From contig OY723312.1 of assembly GCA_963210315.1 (NCBI GenBank), positions 434,001 to 498,000 on the forward strand: a stretch of DNA of 64,000 bases. The letters run 5' to 3'. This document shows, in pieces, positions 33,503 to 43,298 of the stretch. The stretch comes from Rhynchopus euleeides. Taxonomy: Eukaryota; Euglenozoa; Diplonemea; Diplonemida; Diplonemidae. The notes beneath the pieces are model-generated. The model had not been told where the DNA came from, ran no database searches, and was given only the letters and a program-made list of their open reading frames with translations. A program made the position numbers and the translations under genes. Numbering within the stretch: position 1 is the first letter of the stretch; each line of letters begins with the position of its first letter.

Positions 33503-35038
33503 GGGGGGGTCGAAAGCCCCCTTTTTTTGTCCCAAAATGGTGTTTTTCGACATCGCAGCCGCGGCCCCCTATTTGACCTTCTGACCCCCCAGAACCCACC
33601 ATACCCCGGTTTTTGGGCCCTAGGAGTCCGATTTTCGGGCTCCCGAGCCCCGGAAAGTCGATTTTTGATGATGTCAATTTTTCCGTTCCCTATACTGCAC
33701 CTCCGGGTCATGGCGCGGACGCCTGCCACGGGCAGATAGTAAAACACTCTCATCCTGGGACGTCCGAGCGCACACCATCCTGCGGCTGTGATTTTCTGAT
33801 GCAACCGCTCATCCGCGCCACAAACAACGTTGTATCCCGACGATTCGGACAGTGAGAAGATGCCATCGAATACTGCCATCTGACACAGTCGTTGGGTGGC
33901 CTGCTATTGAACTCGGAGCTGCCAGGAACAGGGAGGATGTCATCATAGCCGACAGTGATGCACTAGTGTTGATGCCCTCATAAGAATGCTCTCTTAGAAT
34001 GCAAGGCAGGTGAACTGTCCCGACTAAACACTTGCCACTGCTGCCGTTATCTGCGAAGCATTTCTCCTGTGGATGCAGACAGTCAAGGGAGGTGAAGAGC
34101 GCAGCGAGTACCCAGCTGCAACGCAGAGCCCGAGCTTATCATCAAGGTTCTCTTCTGGGCGCTCAAGACCAGGGTCCTGTGGGACCTGGTCTCAGAACAG
34201 TGTCCGGGTATTTATGCTGCACACGCCTTATGTAAATGACGAGTGCGCAGAACTGGCTAAAGACGCTGCGAAGGATATGCTCGGGACATTCAAGCGTCCT
34301 CCGTATGATGAGGCGAGGAAGGGGGTCAAGGAATCACACAGTGCAACTCTCGCAACAACCATTTCACAGAAGAAGTGCGCGGGCTTCGAATGCGCGTCCT
34401 GAATAATCAGAAAGTCATTTGCACGCCTTGCTCAGCAAGCCATGAGCAAGTCGTGAGGGTTGGTTCGCAAACCCCCCTCCCGACAGAGGAGACCTTTCAA
34501 CTTACAAAGAGTTCGTTGGCCAGACCAGCATCTCAGTGTCGGAGCAGTGGCCAGTTGTGCCGCCTGTCCCTTGCAGCCAAGCACCGCACACTGTGCAAAT
34601 TGATGACGGTTCCCACTCTGCATCAGTATGCATCTTTGCACGATCTGGCAGTGGAGACAGAGAAGGAGATGGTGGCTGCCCGCATTCAACAGTTTGGTGC
34701 GACGCTGGAGTGGGAAGAGGGTCGAAAGATGCAGGATTGGCACCTATGGAGGGTCTTGAGGACGCAGGGGAGGAAGGGGTGGAGGAGGTCGAGGAAGTGG
34801 GCCTGCACATGGGCTGATAGTGGACTGGCGAACCTGTGCGTGACCCTGAGGTGCAGTATAGGGAACAAAATTTTGACATCATCAAAAATCGACTTTCCGG
34901 GGCTCGGGAGCCCGAAAATCGGACTCATAGGGCCCAAAAACCGGGGTATGGTGGGTTCTGGGGGGTCAGAAGGTCAAATAGAGGGCCGCGGCTGCTATGT
35001 CGAAAAACCCCATTTTGGGACAGGCTTTCGACCCGCCC
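33503..35038. mobile_element. TA-flanked TIR element, 1536 bp
   Basis: Bounded by TA at 33501-33502 and 35039-35040. The left end GGGGGGGTCGAAAGCC and the right end GGCTTTCGACCCGCCC open inverted repeats of about 205 bp (33503-33710 against 34845-35038), with blocks such as CCGGTTTTTGGGCCC and GGAAAGTCGATTTTTGATG. The interior (33720-34840) has plus-strand fragments that look protein-like (e.g. REDVIIADSDALVL) but with stops; no transposase motif is recognised. Confidence 0.85.
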
Positions 35039-35229
35039 TACCCCCCCCCCCCCCCCCGTGAGGGCACCGCCCGTCCAACCCTGCTGGCGGCTGACAGAGA
35101 CTGGTTCCCTTTTGAGCCTAAACTCCCACGCGACAGTTCGCACATGTCCCGCTCCCCAGCTACGGAAGAAAATACCCTGTTCAGACATCCCCGCAAAGCA
35201 GCGCCACCCCTCCTCCACACACACACGCA

Positions 35230-35296
35230 TGCACAGGGGCAAGGATGCTGATCTCCTTGAGGGCACCGGGGTGCCCCGCATGCACAGCCCCACAAC
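35230..35296. repeat. Dispersed repeat shared with 54421-54490
   Basis: The blocks CTCCTTGAGGGCACCGG and CCGCATGCACAGCCCCACAA occur here and at 54421-54490 in the same orientation. Confidence 0.7.
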
Positions 35297-35437
35297 ACAT
35301 TCACCTTCGCCACGAGGCCAGCAGGCCATCTCATCGCGGCAAACAAGCTCCACCCACCCACCCCCCCCCCCCCATGCTGTGTGAATCAAGCGAGCGAAAT
35401 AACTAGGAGAGAGTGGGAGGGAGGAGGAGGTGGTGGT

Positions 35438-35553
35438 GGTGGTCTTCGTTGCGGTGAAAACTGTGAAAACTGCGCGGTTTTTTTTTGGCACAGTTCAACC
35501 GCCGAAAATTTTCCAAAAAGGAAAAGCTGCCGGCAGCGAAGACCGTCACAGAT
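35438..35553. mobile_element. Small CTTCG TIR element
   Basis: GGTCTTCGTTGCGG near 35441 is answered by GGCAGCGAAGACC near 35535-35547, with A/T-rich imperfectly palindromic sequence between. The termini match the CTTCGC family but the interior differs from 3519-3626. Confidence 0.6.
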
Positions 35554-35712
35554 CGAGAGAGAGAGAGATGAAGACAAGACAGGCTCAACCAAAGGCAAAG
35601 GAGCTACGTGTGGGTGTGGGGAATAGGAAGGAAGGCACAGAGTGCACCACTCTGCACCGAAGAGAGAGAGAGGGGGGAGGGGTTGGTTGGTTGGTTTGCT
35701 TTGTTTGGTTTT

Positions 35713-35953
35713 GGGGGTCTTCGCTACGGAGTGACCGTCGGATGATGACATAACATATATCAGAAGCACACACCCACGTGGCGCTGTCCTTGGCAGGACT
35801 TTGAAAGTGCCGCCTTGATATCCTTGTTGGATAGAACCCTCATATCACACCCTCAATCAGCTGACGACCGTCGGTGCATTTTGGTGAATTCCCTGTTAAA
35901 TTGGCTGAAAACTGACGGAGATTGACGGAGGATAACGGCCAGCGAAGACCCCC
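35713..35953 (-). mobile_element. CTTCGC MITE interrupted by a second insert
   Basis: Termini GGGGGTCTTCGCTACGG and CCAGCGAAGACCCCC, flanked by TTT on both sides. The core (GCTGAAAACTGACGG, TGCATTTTGGTG) is the reverse of 3519-3626. A 124-bp segment, 35742-35865, sits inside, flanked by a direct GACCGTCGG duplication; removing it restores colinearity with the other family members. Confidence 0.8.
35742..35865. mobile_element. Insert with 9-bp target duplication
   Basis: 124 bp between two GACCGTCGG copies (35733-35741 and 35866-35874). Its right part, GGATAGAACCCTCATATCACACC and on to CAATCAGCTGACG, is repeated inverted at 61278-61318. Terminal inverted repeats are not obvious, so its class is unclear. 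Confidence 0.65.
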
Positions 35954-36219
35954 TTTTGCTTTTTTTTTATCCGTCGTTTTTGTCGGCAATCGCAAGCTAG
36001 ATCCTGATCTGACCCATTGTTGACGCCCCCCTTCCGATTCCCTGCAAAGCAGATTTGAGAAGGGGGAAGCCTTCACTACCGATGGAAGGCAATGAACGAT
36101 TCAGTGTACAGACGAGGTGCTGCTGCCGTATTTTTTTGAGAGTTGTACAACAACGCAGGAAACTGTGCCAGTGCAGATCCTTGCAGAACATCACCACGCT
36201 TCATGACAGGCGCGTGGGG

Positions 36220-36290
36220 TGTTCTCGCGATCGACGAATACCCTTCGGCTCTTCTCTTTGTTTCCCTTTCAGATTTGCACTAATACACAG
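36220..36290 (-). repeat. Dispersed repeat, inverted copy
   Basis: GGTGTTCTCGCGATCGACGA then CTCTTCTC and CCTTTCAGATTTGCA is the reverse complement of blocks at 48625-48688 and 54795-54858. Confidence 0.75.
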
Positions 36291-36692
36291 TTTTTCCCGG
36301 TAGAAGTTGTCAGAAACACAAGCCACCCTCCATCAGCCGCCAATAAAAACGCACCATTCTTGCTTTCCCTGCCTTGCCATCGAAGCTGCCTTCCACAACT
36401 GCGCCAAGCCCTCAAGACCCGTTACTGGCGGGATACTCTGGGCCGCCACAGAACCTAGAAGGATCACACAAGGCACTCTCGCGCAGCACACCACCCGTAC
36501 ACAACGTACAGCATCATCTGATCAGTGCAGGCCACCTCGTCTGACACCCACACTCACAGGCGGGGGGCTGGTCGTCTTAAAGATTCAAGAGTCTAACCCG
36601 CTCACAACGTACTGCTCCCCCTCCCGGGCCCCCCACGGCATGAGCCGAATTTGCAAGAGGCACAGGTGAATCACAAGAGAGACGGGGGGTGT

Positions 36693-36770
36693 GGGGGGTA
36701 TTGAAATAGAAGTAGAAGGAAGCACAGGAATGATCTCCCTTCACTCGTTATGCAGGGCTGTATCTGAGAT
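36693..36770. repeat. Dispersed repeat shared with 39370-39445
   Basis: GGGGTATTGAAATAGAA, GGAAGGAAGCAC and CCTTCACTCGTTATGCAGG occur in the same order at 39370-39445. Confidence 0.75.
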
Positions 36771-36887
36771 CCAAGAGAAGGGGGGTGAGGGAGGGGCATT
36801 CCTCCAACACACACACACACACCCTTTTGGCTGAAACACCCTCCCTTCAATACACACCCACCCACGTCACCACACACATCAGCCCTT

Positions 36888-38153
36888 CTACACGTCCGGG
36901 CATCCAAACATCGCGGGGTCTGTGTGTTCGAATGACGTGTAGAACCCCTTGCAGATGCTGGCTGTGTCCAGCCCGGGGCCCACAGGGCGTGTCCCGTTCC
37001 GCCCCAGGGCTGTGTCCAGAAGGCAGTTGATGGAGCACTGCGACGTGATGTCGAAGGCAGGCTGCAGCACGCCGCCGACACGGGGCGATGCCACACCACC
37101 AGCACACTGCTCATCCCAGCAGGCCGGGTGGTCGGCATACACCGCGAGCACCATGTTGTTGGAGAGGCACGTCGCATTCACGCGCCGCGTCACGCCGTGG
37201 TCGCGCCACCAGCAACCATCCCCGACAGCCTGCCCCGGCTCACACTGCCCCTCTTCGCGTGTGCTGTACCACAGGCCGCTGAGCCTCTCAGCCAAGGAGA
37301 TGCTGGATGCAACGTAGTAGTGTGCAGAACCGTTAAGGCCCCCCGACGTGCCGATGAAGGCCGTCTCCTCCGGCAGGCCTGGGGCGAGCTTGGTGGCGTT
37401 GCTCACCTTGCAGGTGCGTGTTGTGGTGCTGTAGGAGGCGTAGGCAAATCCCTGGAAGGACTCCGACTTCGTCACTGCCGTCAGGAGGTCGCAGCAGTCT
37501 GCATCCGAGATGTCGTCGTGTTGGACGTAGGGCTCTGCAATGGTGGTCTTGTTGAGCGCTGCAAAGTTGAAGCACTTCGGGTTCCCGTCCACGGGGGTGA
37601 GCTGTGCCGTGGCACCCCCGTTCGCGACGCGCATCCCCACCGACAGCTTCCCCACCGCGTCACACCCGCACTCAGACCTGTCGCACAGCGAGGCGAAGTC
37701 ATCCACCCACTCCGGCACGTCGTACCAACACTGCTTCCCGACAAAGGGAAGGTCCTCACCCAGCGTCGATGTGCATTCGAACACGCCTGTGTTAGGGTTG
37801 GGGTTGCACGGGTTGTACAGCCCGAACCGTGTGTCGTGCTCCACGATATGCCCCTCATACACATTGTACCCAGGGATGCTGAGGATGGGCTGGTTCATGC
37901 ACCCTGTGATCGCCGGGTTTTCATCGCACCAGAACGGGAAGGTGAGCTCGTAAAGCCCGAAGTAGCAGTCTCCGGGGATGTCCCCTGTGTCCATGTTGAC
38001 GAGGGACCCGGAGTAGTTCAGCGGCGTCACGCGGTAGAGTGTGGAGTTCTTCACCGCCCCGTGCGATCCTGCGGGGAAGGAGGCCGCGAGAAGGAGGGCA
38101 CACAGAGATGCGGCATGCAGCGCGGCACGCGCAGGCACAACCATCTGAGGCAT
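36888..38153 (-). CDS. Secreted Cys-rich protein, function unknown
   Basis: 421 residues, single exon. The N-terminus after MPQMVVPARA is a signal peptide with hydrophobic core ASLCALLLAASFPAG. The mature part has about 25 Cys, often paired (DDFASLCDRSECGCDAVGK, DADCCDLLTA), several N-glycosylation sequons (KNSTLY, LNKTTI, SNATKL, LNGSAH, VNATCL, RNGTRP) and no C-terminal membrane segment. A segment with DCCDLL...CKVSNATK resembles a PAN/apple-like disulfide pattern but this is weak. Probably extracellular or cell-surface. The start is supported by a sense tract CCTGCCCTCCCCCAG two bases before the ATG, a plausible trans-splice acceptor. Confidence 0.75.
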   Translation of the reverse strand: MPQMVVPARAALHAASLCALLLAASFPAGSHGAVKNSTLYRVTPLNYSGSLVNMDTGDIPGDCYFGLYELTFPFWCDENPAITGCMNQPILSIPGYNVYEGHIVEHDTRFGLYNPCNPNPNTGVFECTSTLGEDLPFVGKQCWYDVPEWVDDFASLCDRSECGCDAVGKLSVGMRVANGGATAQLTPVDGNPKCFNFAALNKTTIAEPYVQHDDISDADCCDLLTAVTKSESFQGFAYASYSTTTRTCKVSNATKLAPGLPEETAFIGTSGGLNGSAHYYVASSISLAERLSGLWYSTREEGQCEPGQAVGDGCWWRDHGVTRRVNATCLSNNMVLAVYADHPACWDEQCAGGVASPRVGGVLQPAFDITSQCSINCLLDTALGRNGTRPVGPGLDTASICKGFYTSFEHTDPAMFGCPDV

Positions 38154-39458
38154 ACTGGGGGAGGGCAGGAAAACCTGTTGGCGGGGGCGGGGCGGGTTGG
38201 TGTTGCCTCACAAAAAAATAACGTGCACGACACAGGGGCACAGTAGGAGGGTGGGTAGGGTGGGTAGGGTAGGGCGGAACTGACGGAAAGGCAAACCAGA
38301 GGCAAGCCCGTGGGGGGGGGGGGGAGTGCCCACCACCACCACCACCACCACCAGCAGCAGCAGCGCCCCATCTGGGTATCCATTTCTTCTTTCGCGTTTA
38401 CTACTTTTTTTTTAAAAAATTGTTACCCCCCCCCCGGCATCCTTCTTCCGCGATCAGCCTTTTCGGGTTGTGTGTGTGTGGGAGGGGTGGAGGGGGGGGG
38501 GGGACAATTTCCCAACCACATATCTGTGTTTTACCGCAGACGGGGGTGGGGGGGGGGGGGGGCAGGACAGGACAGGGCGGGGAGGGGCGAAGAAGGGGGT
38601 GGGGTGTAACGAGGGATGCACACCCGCACAGTACACACCCCCCCCCCCCTACCTTCACGCATTTTTTATCAGATCCGCCCCCTCCCTCCCCCCCTCCCCA
38701 CCCCCCCACCCCTCGAGGGCTAGAAAGAGCACTGTCAAGCGTGCCGTGTGCGTGTCTGTTAGTTGTTATGCTGCAGGGGCATGGCCTGCCCTGCCTGTGT
38801 GAGTGTGTATTTGCAGTGGAGGCCATGCGTAAACAGCAGGGTGTGATACGGCACAATGTGGAGGGACTTCGCCCTGTGCCACACTGTGTGTCAAACTGTG
38901 TCACTTTTGCAGCCAGTTTTGTGAAGCGCCCCATTTCCTCTCTCACACTGCTGCACTCCAAAGCCAAAGCCCCCACTGGGGGATCTGTCGTATCCGTCTC
39001 CACTATGTGCCGAAAAAAAGTGCATTTTTTTGGCGCATTTCCTGTGCATTTCCTCCTATTTTTAGGTGAAAAAATCGCCGAAATTTACCGGAAATTCGCC
39101 GATAGCCTCGTAGCGAAGACTCCCGATCGATACAAGAGAAAGAGAAGGTTCGCGTGTGTTTGGGGAGGGAGAGGAATGGAGAGAGCGGTGGCCCGTGCCA
39201 CGGCGCGCTGGTCAGAGTGCCCCTGACCAGTCGGGCGTCGCGAGTTCATCCACTCCCCGCCCCGGTCGCGTGGCTTAGGGCCTGCCAAACATCGCCTGCA
39301 GCTGGTTTCTCGCATCAAGGATGTTCTGGTCGCACTGCCGCGTCTCTTCGTCGAGCTCCGCAAAGCACCTGGTGGGGTATTGAAATAGAAATGGAAGGAA
39401 GCACGAGGATGACCGCCCTTCACTCGTTATGCAGGTTCTGTCTGAGATCGAGGGTTTA
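38154..39458. other. Intergenic, repeat remnants
   Basis: Holds the 5' flank of the Cys-rich gene, several G/C runs (38310, 38428, 38550, 38639), a (CCA)n run (38330-38352), an element-like stretch 38864-39113 whose right end TCGTAGCGAAGAC resembles the CTTCGC MITEs, and the dispersed repeat at 39370-39445. No gene seen. Confidence 0.4.
39370..39445. repeat. Dispersed repeat shared with 36693-36770
   Basis: Carries the same ordered blocks as 36693-36770 (GGGGTATTGAAATAGAA, GGAAGGAAGCAC, CCTTCACTCGTTATGCAGG). Confidence 0.75.
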
Positions 39459-39945
39459 TAGCATATAATTGCAGTTAAATTATGAGCCATAATTTCACGC
39501 GAGTGAGTAGGGGTCACGAGTCGGTTAAACCCACGAGCGAAGCGAGTGGGTTTACAGAGACGAGTGCCCCCTACTCACTCAAGTGAAAATTTCTGGCTCA
39601 TAATTTTCTGAAATTAGGCTTTTTTTTGTACAAAAATTATGGACGAGTCAGGGTAGTAGGGTGACCTCTCCGATTTTCCAAAACTGCTGGTTTACTGGTT
39701 TGGGGGACGGTCGCCGGCAGACCGTTGAAATGCCCGTGTTAGCCAGGCACACTCACGTTTCAGGTATCGTGTCGCATGTCACGCATGTCGCCAACGCGGC
39801 GAGTGTACCTCCCAGGTGGGGAAGTCCGACCTCCTGTCCGATGTCAGCCAGGCTTCGAAGAAGCGCTTCATGGATGTGGTGCTGACCTCCTACGCAGCAC
39901 TGTATCCGGGGTAAGTGAGATAGACAGACGGGCACACGCTACATC

Positions 39946-40003
39946 GGGGGTCTGGGGGGCGTGAGCCCCCCAGCCGCCGGAGGCCACGGTAGTGAACATC
40001 TGT
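39946..40003 (-). repeat. GC palindrome repeat, copy 2
   Basis: Reverse complement of the 6634-6694 block: GGGGGGCGTGAGCCCCCC, GCCGCCGGAGG, CCACGGTAGTGAAC. Confidence 0.8.
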
Positions 40004-40113
40004 TCGTGTGGGCGAACAGATTCTGTGTGAGTTGGCTGCGTCCTGAGGCGACTGGAGTGGTTGGATCCCCCGACCTGATGGGATTCGAAGGACTTGAGTA
40101 CGAGACATACGCC

Positions 40114-40170
40114 ACAGGGGGGTCTGGGGGGCGGAGCCCCCCAGCCGCCGGAGGCCACGGTAGTGAACGT
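40114..40170 (-). repeat. GC palindrome repeat, copy 3
   Basis: Same block again, GGGGGGCGGAGCCCCCC then GCCGCCGGAGGCCACGG, 168 bp after copy 2 in the same orientation. Confidence 0.8.
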
Positions 40171-40529
40171 CTGGCTGTTGGCTGCAAAAAAAACGGGAAA
40201 AGGGTGGGTGTCAGGAGGACATATCCTCATCCCCCACGAGAAAACGCCTTGAAAAAATTCTGGTTTTTTTTCTCCAGAAATCTCATTTTTTTTAAATAAA
40301 TTTCCCCAAACCAGAAAACCGGCTTTTTCTGGTTTGGAAACCTCTCAGAAAGGGCACCCTATTCCCCTGGGACGAGTCACAAATTTGTTAGGGTGTGTGT
40401 GATTTGGCCTGTTTTGGGGTGGCGTGTAATTATGGCCATATTTACACGCCAGAAAATAAACCTTAAGAAAATGCCTAGAAATAATTATACTGGGCGTGTA
40501 ATTATCCCGTGTAATTATGAGAATATTTA

Positions 40530-42308
40530 CAGGGGGGGTCGAATAAACGTACTTAGTTGAATAGTAGTACTTAGCCGAATAGTTGGTGCCCCTGACGACC
40601 CCATATTGCGTAGTTTGTGCGTAGTGAAAAGGGGGGGGGGGGTCTCATTTTTTGATTTACTCAGCCATTCTCTGTCTCTATGCCGGGACCCCAAACTCAA
40701 GGAGTTCTTGCTGTTCCGGGGTCAGTGAGGGTGCAGGCGCTTCAGGTGCTGCAGGTGCTGCAGGTTCTTCAGGTGCTGCAGCGCTGGCAGCCTTCGGTGC
40801 GGGTTTCGACGCAGTCTTTGCAGGTCTCTTTGGGGGTGCCCTTTGGCGCGGTGCCTGCTTCAGCTCGTCGGGTGGAAGCATCAACGCATCATTAAGCGGT
40901 GCCTGCTTCAGCTCCTCCGGGTGGAAGCGTCAACGCATCATTAAGGAAGAAGGAAGCACAGTTGCTACGCTTTTTTGCAGCTGCAGGAAACGACACCATA
41001 CCCAACAACAATCCCCAGACCGTCGAGGGAGAGTGGGCGCCTGGATCCCGTGACACAGATCTCTAGTGCCGTTGTGATTCCCTCGGATAACGTCTCCTGG
41101 ACGTTGTCAGCGGAGGTTGCCTGTGTGGCGGTGACCTCCGTATACCCCGCGGGATCCAGTGCCAGTAGCGCCTTCTTCAGCTTTTCGTCGACCCCTCGGC
41201 CGACGCTCTCCTTGATGTCAAGGGCCACCTTCAGGGTGGCACCTCGCAGCGCCCTGAAGGCTGTGATCGTATCATCATTCACAATCTCGAGGGTGTTCTA
41301 CGCGGCTCCTGGAACTCACTTCCTTCTCAGGTGTTTCTGGGCATGGGGCAACCTTGCCCAGGTGTTTCTGGAGTCCCGCCCCACATGTCGTGCGTTCTTT
41401 CGTACGGTGTATAGTGAGTTCTGGCAATAATTTTTTGCTCGGTCAGCGCAGTGCCTCCAGTCCTGTCTCAGTAGCCACACAGAAAGGGGGACCAAAAAAA
41501 ACTGGGGGGGGACCAAAAAGCGAGACCCCCCCCCCAGATTGCGTAGTTTGTGCGTAGTGAAAAAGGGGTAAATCAGGGGCACCAATAGTAGTACTTATTT
41601 TTTTTGGGCTCTGGGGCACGTTGGGCCGTTGAATACAAGTACTTACTTTGGCCACCCGTTTTTTGGGAAATATCTCGTTTTTTTTGAGATTTTCTTTTTG
41701 GAGGACCGCCTGCCAGTGGAGGGGGCACACAAATCCGCAAACTTTGGGGCAAGGAATGGGGACAAGGTCTATTGGTGCCACTTCGGGGAACCAGGGTGCA
41801 TGGGCCCCGCAAACCCGCAAGCTCATGCGGTAGCAGAGGCATCAGAACCACTGCTGAAGCCCGCCGCGCATTCCCCTCAGCTACGGCGTCCGCAGTCCCC
41901 ACAACCACCGAGAAGATGTGAACGGATGGCCCCAGACAAAGCTCACCGTAAACCTGTGACATCCACCAACAGGGCCAATATCTTCGGCTGGTGTCGATAT
42001 AATGACGACGTCCGATGCGTTCATCTGCTCACGGAATGCCACAAGAGGATGGGCCACAGCCAGGCGCTCCCCAGCCTTCCTTCAACGAAGTGATCCGGGC
42101 CAGGGCACGCAGCAGTGACCAGCGCGCCCCTGGTGGACCAAATAGCCCCGCAGAGCCCCTGCAAACAGTGTTTTTAGGAAAAGTTGAATAGACGTACTAC
42201 GTACGTCTATTCGCTCGCAAAGTATTTTATCCTTTTTTGGCGAGGTCGATTTAGGCCCGCCCGTTCGCCGAATAGTAGTACTTAGTACGTTTATTTGACC
42301 CCCCCCTG
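40530..42308. mobile_element. TA-duplicating TIR element, 1779 bp
   Basis: Ends CAGGGGGGGTCGAATAAACG and CGTTTATTTGACCCCCCCCTG. The target duplication is TA: the occupied site reads ATATTTA-element-TAAACGCC, and the intact copy at 42691-42710 reads ATATTTAAACGCC. Subterminal AGTAGTACTTAG motifs occur near both ends. TA duplication is the signature of the IS630-Tc1-mariner group, but no DDE transposase is recognisable; it may be non-autonomous. Confidence 0.88.
40652..41282 (-). pseudogene. Captured or decayed coding fragment
   Basis: Inside the TA-duplicating element, a minus-strand frame 41282-40965 (starting MNDDTITAFRALRGATLKV, 105 codons) and a Lys/Ala/Pro-rich frame 40884-40678 ending LTPEQQELLEFGVPA have protein-like composition. 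They do not join in one frame and match nothing I recognise. They could be a captured host fragment or an eroded transposon protein. Confidence 0.3.
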
Positions 42309-42361
42309 TAAACGCCTCCCTAACAAATTTGTGAAGAGTCCATAATTAGCGTACAAAAAAA

Positions 42362-42752
42362 TAGCATATAATTGCAGTTAAATTATGAGCCATAATTTCA
42401 CGCGAGTGAGTAGGGGTCACGAGTCGGTTAAACCCACGAGCGAAGCGAGTGGGTTTACAGAGACGAGTGCCCCCTACTCACTCAAGTGAAAATTTCTGGC
42501 TCATAATTTTCTGAAATTAGGCTTTTTTTTGTACAAAAATTATGGACGAGTCACAAATTTGTTAGGGTGTGTGTGATTTGGCCTGTTTTGGGGTGGCGTG
42601 TAATTATGGCCATATTTACACGCCAGAAAATAAACCTTAAGAAAATGCCTAGAAATAATTATACTGGGCGTGTAATTATCCTGTGTAATTATGAGAATAT
42701 TTAAACGCCTCCCTAACAAATTTGTGAAGAGTCCATAATTAGCGTACAAAAA
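42362..42752. repeat. 391-bp repeat, intact copy 2
   Basis: Uninterrupted tandem neighbour of 39459-42361. The 190 bases up to GGACGAGT and the 152 bases up to the TA site have exactly the same lengths as in copy 1, with about one substitution noticed (CCTGTG for CCCGTG). It provides both empty sites. Confidence 0.9.
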
Positions 42753-43298
42753 TAAATTTATCCGGGTAAAGCGCCTGGTGGGGTGGGGGCTGAACCTTCA
42801 CGGTAGCCAGCAGCATCCTGAGAAAGATGAGAGCAATCGGCAATGCAGCAACTGCAGGGGATAATGGCATGACATGAAACCGCAGATCCTCGTTGCCATC
42901 ACCACTACGCAACCAGAGCCTGAATGATGCTGACCAGGCACTGCATCGCCCTCATACTATGCGAAGCCATCCCTCAACAGGGTACCTGCGACTGATGATT
43001 CTGGCCTCGGGGCTCATGCTGTGGGTCGCCTCACACGTCACAACGAAGAGCTACACACTGCGGCCACAGGGGACTACGAGGAGATCGAGTTGCGTCGCTT
43101 GACGGAGTCGTCCCGCGATGTGCCCCCCGCGTTCGAGACCCACGCACACCAACTGCACCCGTTTTAGGGCAAAACAATACCGTCCAGCGCTTTGCTGGAG
43201 CCGTTGACACACACCCGGGACGGGGCTGTGATATCGTAGCTCCCAGGTTACCTTTGTTGCAGCAGAACTGAAGGCGGCCCAGTCCCTGTGACACAGCC
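42753..43298. other. Spacer 3' of BBS4
   Basis: No repeats stand out. If the last BBS4 intron is not used, the coding frame continues to a stop at 43031. Otherwise this is 3' UTR and spacer. Confidence 0.35.

Larger units (their letters stand above)
35954..36887. other. Intergenic repeats, no gene seen
   Basis: Contains the dispersed repeats at 36220-36290 (inverted relative to 48625-48688) and 36693-36770 (like 39370-39445). The remainder has no recognisable coding. Confidence 0.4.
39649..40369. mobile_element. hAT-like non-autonomous element, 8-bp duplication
   Basis: 721 bp with imperfect inverted ends CAGGGTAGTAGGGTG and CACCCTATTCCCCTG. The target duplication is GGACGAGT (39641-39648 and 40370-40377); the empty site GGACGAGT followed by CACAAATTTG is seen once in the intact copy at 42544-42561. 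An 8-bp duplication and CAGGG ends are hAT hallmarks. It contains two inverted copies of the GC-palindrome repeat also found at 6634-6694 and no transposase. Confidence 0.88.
39459..42361. repeat. 391-bp repeat, copy 1, with two insertions
   Basis: Begins TAGCATATAATTGCAG and ends CATAATTAGCGTACAAAA. Subtracting the element at 39649-40369 plus its 8-bp duplication and the element at 40530-42308 plus TA leaves about 393 bp, colinear with the intact tandem copy at 42362-42752. The left half is a strong palindrome (CCATAATTTCACGCGAGTGA against TCACTCAAGTGAAAATT); the right half has its own ends, TTATGGAC...ACAAATTTGTTAGGG inverted at CCCTAACAAATTTG...GTCCATAA. Confidence 0.9.
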
